In this document: positions 62,683 to 64,000 of the stretch, piece after piece
Layout: every line of letters begins with the position of its first letter
How positions within the stretch are numbered: the first letter of the stretch is position 1
NCBI GenBank assembly: GCA_016124945.1
Contig: WGMT01000048.1
Location: 131,501-195,500, forward strand
Reading direction: 5' to 3'
Source: a bacterium
Lineage (GTDB): Bacteria; Chloroflexota; Anaerolineae; Caldilineales; Caldilineaceae
Length of the DNA stretch: 64,000 bases
Made by a program: the position numbers and the translations under genes
The notes under the pieces: model-generated
Seen by the model: the letters and a program-made list of their open reading frames with translations, nothing else
The model's database searches: none
What the model was told of the DNA's origin: nothing

Positions 62683-63438
62683 ATGCCCAACCTCCGCTTT
62701 GCTGCTCCTGTTGAACGCCGACTGGCGATTGTCACCGGTGGCGCGCGTGGACTTGGCCGCGCCTGCGCGCTGCGATTGGCCGAAGCCGGTCGCGATGTTG
62801 TAATCGCCGATGTGCTGGATGACCAGGGCGCGGCGACTGTAGCCGAAATCGAAGAGATGGGGCAGCAGGCCCGCTATTTCCATGTCGATGTGACCGACGA
62901 AGCCGCCGTCCACGCTATGGTGGACGAATGCGCGTCGATCTTCGGGCGTGTAGACATCCTCGTCTGTTGCGCCGGGATTTTGGGGATCGAAGCGCCCTTT
63001 TTACAGCAGTCAGCGGCCCAATTCGACAAGGTGCTGCGCATCAACCTCTTTGGCGTCTATTACGCGCATCAGGCTGCGATGCCGCACATGCTCAAAAATG
63101 GGTGGGGACGCTGTGTCACCATCACATCGGGGGCGCGCCATGCTGCCACGAATCAGGTTCCCTACGGCGTGTCGAAGGGAGCGGTCTACTCGTTGGTGGG
63201 TGCGCTGGGCAATGCCCATTCCAAAGAAGGCATTTTTGTCAACGGCTTGGAGCCGGGGCGGGCGCTTACCGACATGGTGGTGCCGCGTTTTACACCTGAA
63301 TTCATTGCCAACCCGGGCAATCCGCTGGGGCGTTACTCGGATCCTGAAGAGGTGGCTGAAGTGGTGGAGTTTCTTTGTTCCGAGCGGAACACCTATACCA
63401 CCGGATCGGTGTGGAGCGTCAAGGGGCAGTCGGGGTAA
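62683..63438 (+). CDS. Short-chain dehydrogenase/reductase of the uronate group
   Basis: 251 residues, AAAGGATCC upstream. Cofactor motif TGGARGLGRA, D in VVIADVLDDQG (NAD preference likely), FHVDVTD, catalytic Ser in TSGARHAA and YGVSK. The usual NNAG reads VCCAG. C-terminal YTTGSVWSVKGQSG replaces the common DGG end. Given uxaC and the isomerase upstream, a fructuronate/tagaturonate-type or related acid-sugar oxidoreductase is plausible but unproven. Confidence 0.85.
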   Translation: MPNLRFAAPVERRLAIVTGGARGLGRACALRLAEAGRDVVIADVLDDQGAATVAEIEEMGQQARYFHVDVTDEAAVHAMVDECASIFGRVDILVCCAGILGIEAPFLQQSAAQFDKVLRINLFGVYYAHQAAMPHMLKNGWGRCVTITSGARHAATNQVPYGVSKGAVYSLVGALGNAHSKEGIFVNGLEPGRALTDMVVPRFTPEFIANPGNPLGRYSDPEEVAEVVEFLCSERNTYTTGSVWSVKGQSG

Positions 63439-63444
63439 GTGGGT

Positions 63445-64000
63445 GTGAAAGTGCAGATTGTGAACAGTGATGTGGTAAACGCGGCCATCTTTGCCGCGTC
63501 GCTCTTGATGGTCATGGTGCTGGGGGATGCGTTGGTCTACGCCTGGCCCAAAGGGGTTCCCACACAGTTGTGGGCGCTACTGGATCCACCGGTACATTGG
63601 GTGCTGGCGCTGTTGATTGTCTCGCCGCTCCTGTCGCACCCGGTGCTAGGACGTCACCTGTGGCTGTGGGTGGCGGTGGCGACGGTGGCTGCCGTCTTGG
63701 TGGATCTGGATCACTTCATCGCTGCTCGTTCCTTCTCCCTTGCCGACGCATTGGCGCTGGGCAGCCGTCCTTTTGCGCATAGCCTCTTGTTTGTTGTGGC
63801 AATGGCCGTAGTCACCTGGCTTGTCAGCCGCGAGCCAGTGGGCGCACTGTTGGTGCTGGTGGTGCTGCTATCGCACATTGTGCGCGATGGATCACATGGC
63901 GGCATTCCGCTGTGGTGGCCGGCGCGTGGCAACGTGGACATTGCTGTGCCGCTCTACTACGTGTTGGAGATTGGATTGGGGTGGGTTGTCCTGTGGGCGG
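63445..64000 (+). CDS. Membrane metal-dependent hydrolase-like protein (DUF457/YbcI type), partial
   Basis: At least 185 codons from a GTG at 63445, open to the window end. Several hydrophobic helices with family histidines and acids between them: VLVDLDHFIA, RPFAHSLLF and LSHIVRDGSHGGIP. These match the membrane-bound metal-dependent hydrolase (YbcI/YdjM) pattern. It starts 6 nt after the SDR stop, so it may belong to the same transcript. C-terminus not seen. Confidence 0.7.
   Translation, partial: MKVQIVNSDVVNAAIFAASLLMVMVLGDALVYAWPKGVPTQLWALLDPPVHWVLALLIVSPLLSHPVLGRHLWLWVAVATVAAVLVDLDHFIAARSFSLADALALGSRPFAHSLLFVVAMAVVTWLVSREPVGALLVLVVLLSHIVRDGSHGGIPLWWPARGNVDIAVPLYYVLEIGLGWVVLWA

Overview
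The window looks like bacterial chromosome from the phylum Chloroflexota, most likely an Anaerolineae/Caldilineales-type organism. This is inferred from gene content, not computed. The pointers are giant STAND-type regulators with BTAD or XRE input domains, very large membrane glycosyltransferases with an extracytoplasmic tail, a 1,802-residue exported beta-helix protein ending in YLPLIQR, a PP-motif variant of RsmD, and gene spacers filled with short-phrase inverted repeats. I see no prophage, transposase, integrase, CRISPR array or rRNA operon. One tRNA (Val, GAC) is present.

Layout. 1-1.2 kb: a Phd/YefM-PIN toxin-antitoxin operon with a translationally coupled, possibly frameshifted third ORF. 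1.3-10 kb: a BTAD/AfsR-like regulator and the giant exported protein, both on the minus strand. 10.6-15.5 kb: an AlkC DNA glycosylase overlapping an XRE-STAND regulator, then an L-fuconate dehydratase-like enzyme with a shortened C-terminus. 15.7-25.3 kb: tatA, a block of three membrane glycosyltransferases with a GNAT acetyltransferase and a flippase-like UPF0104 protein, then rsmD. 25.3-32 kb: a coiled-coil membrane protein, a THUMP-like methyltransferase, pncC, an SDR, thrS and a small membrane protein. 32-37.5 kb: a small unknown gene, an M20 peptidase preceded by a T-box leader and the tRNA, a LON-domain protein, truD and a Nudix hydrolase.

37.9-47.7 kb is the most coherent system: a complete Mrp/Mnh cation/proton antiporter operon (A, B, C, D, E, F, a short extra G-like subunit, and G). 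It is driven by a near-consensus sigma-70 promoter, bracketed by two DUF2294/MpsC-like genes and followed by a CPA2 antiporter with an RCK domain. The region reads as a pH, sodium and potassium homeostasis island.

47.9-59.2 kb: DinB, a PQQ-type sugar dehydrogenase lipoprotein, an APH-like kinase, a GNAT/CDGSH pair, a Tat-exported flavin amine oxidase lipoprotein, a DUF5995 protein, a NarL-type two-component system, DoxX, a small unknown protein, and a TetR regulator next to a small multidrug exporter. 59.2-59.9 kb: a HigBA module with its operator between -35 and -10. 60-63.4 kb: a uronate catabolic group (uxaC, a sugar isomerase/epimerase, an SDR). The window ends inside a membrane metal-dependent hydrolase.

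Three themes cut across the window. (1) More than fifteen spacers hold inverted repeats built from short tandem phrases, including spacers inside the Mrp operon. (2) Several genes have a -10 box about 6 nt before the ATG, suggesting leaderless mRNAs. (3) A 20-bp motif recurs in front of three unrelated genes.
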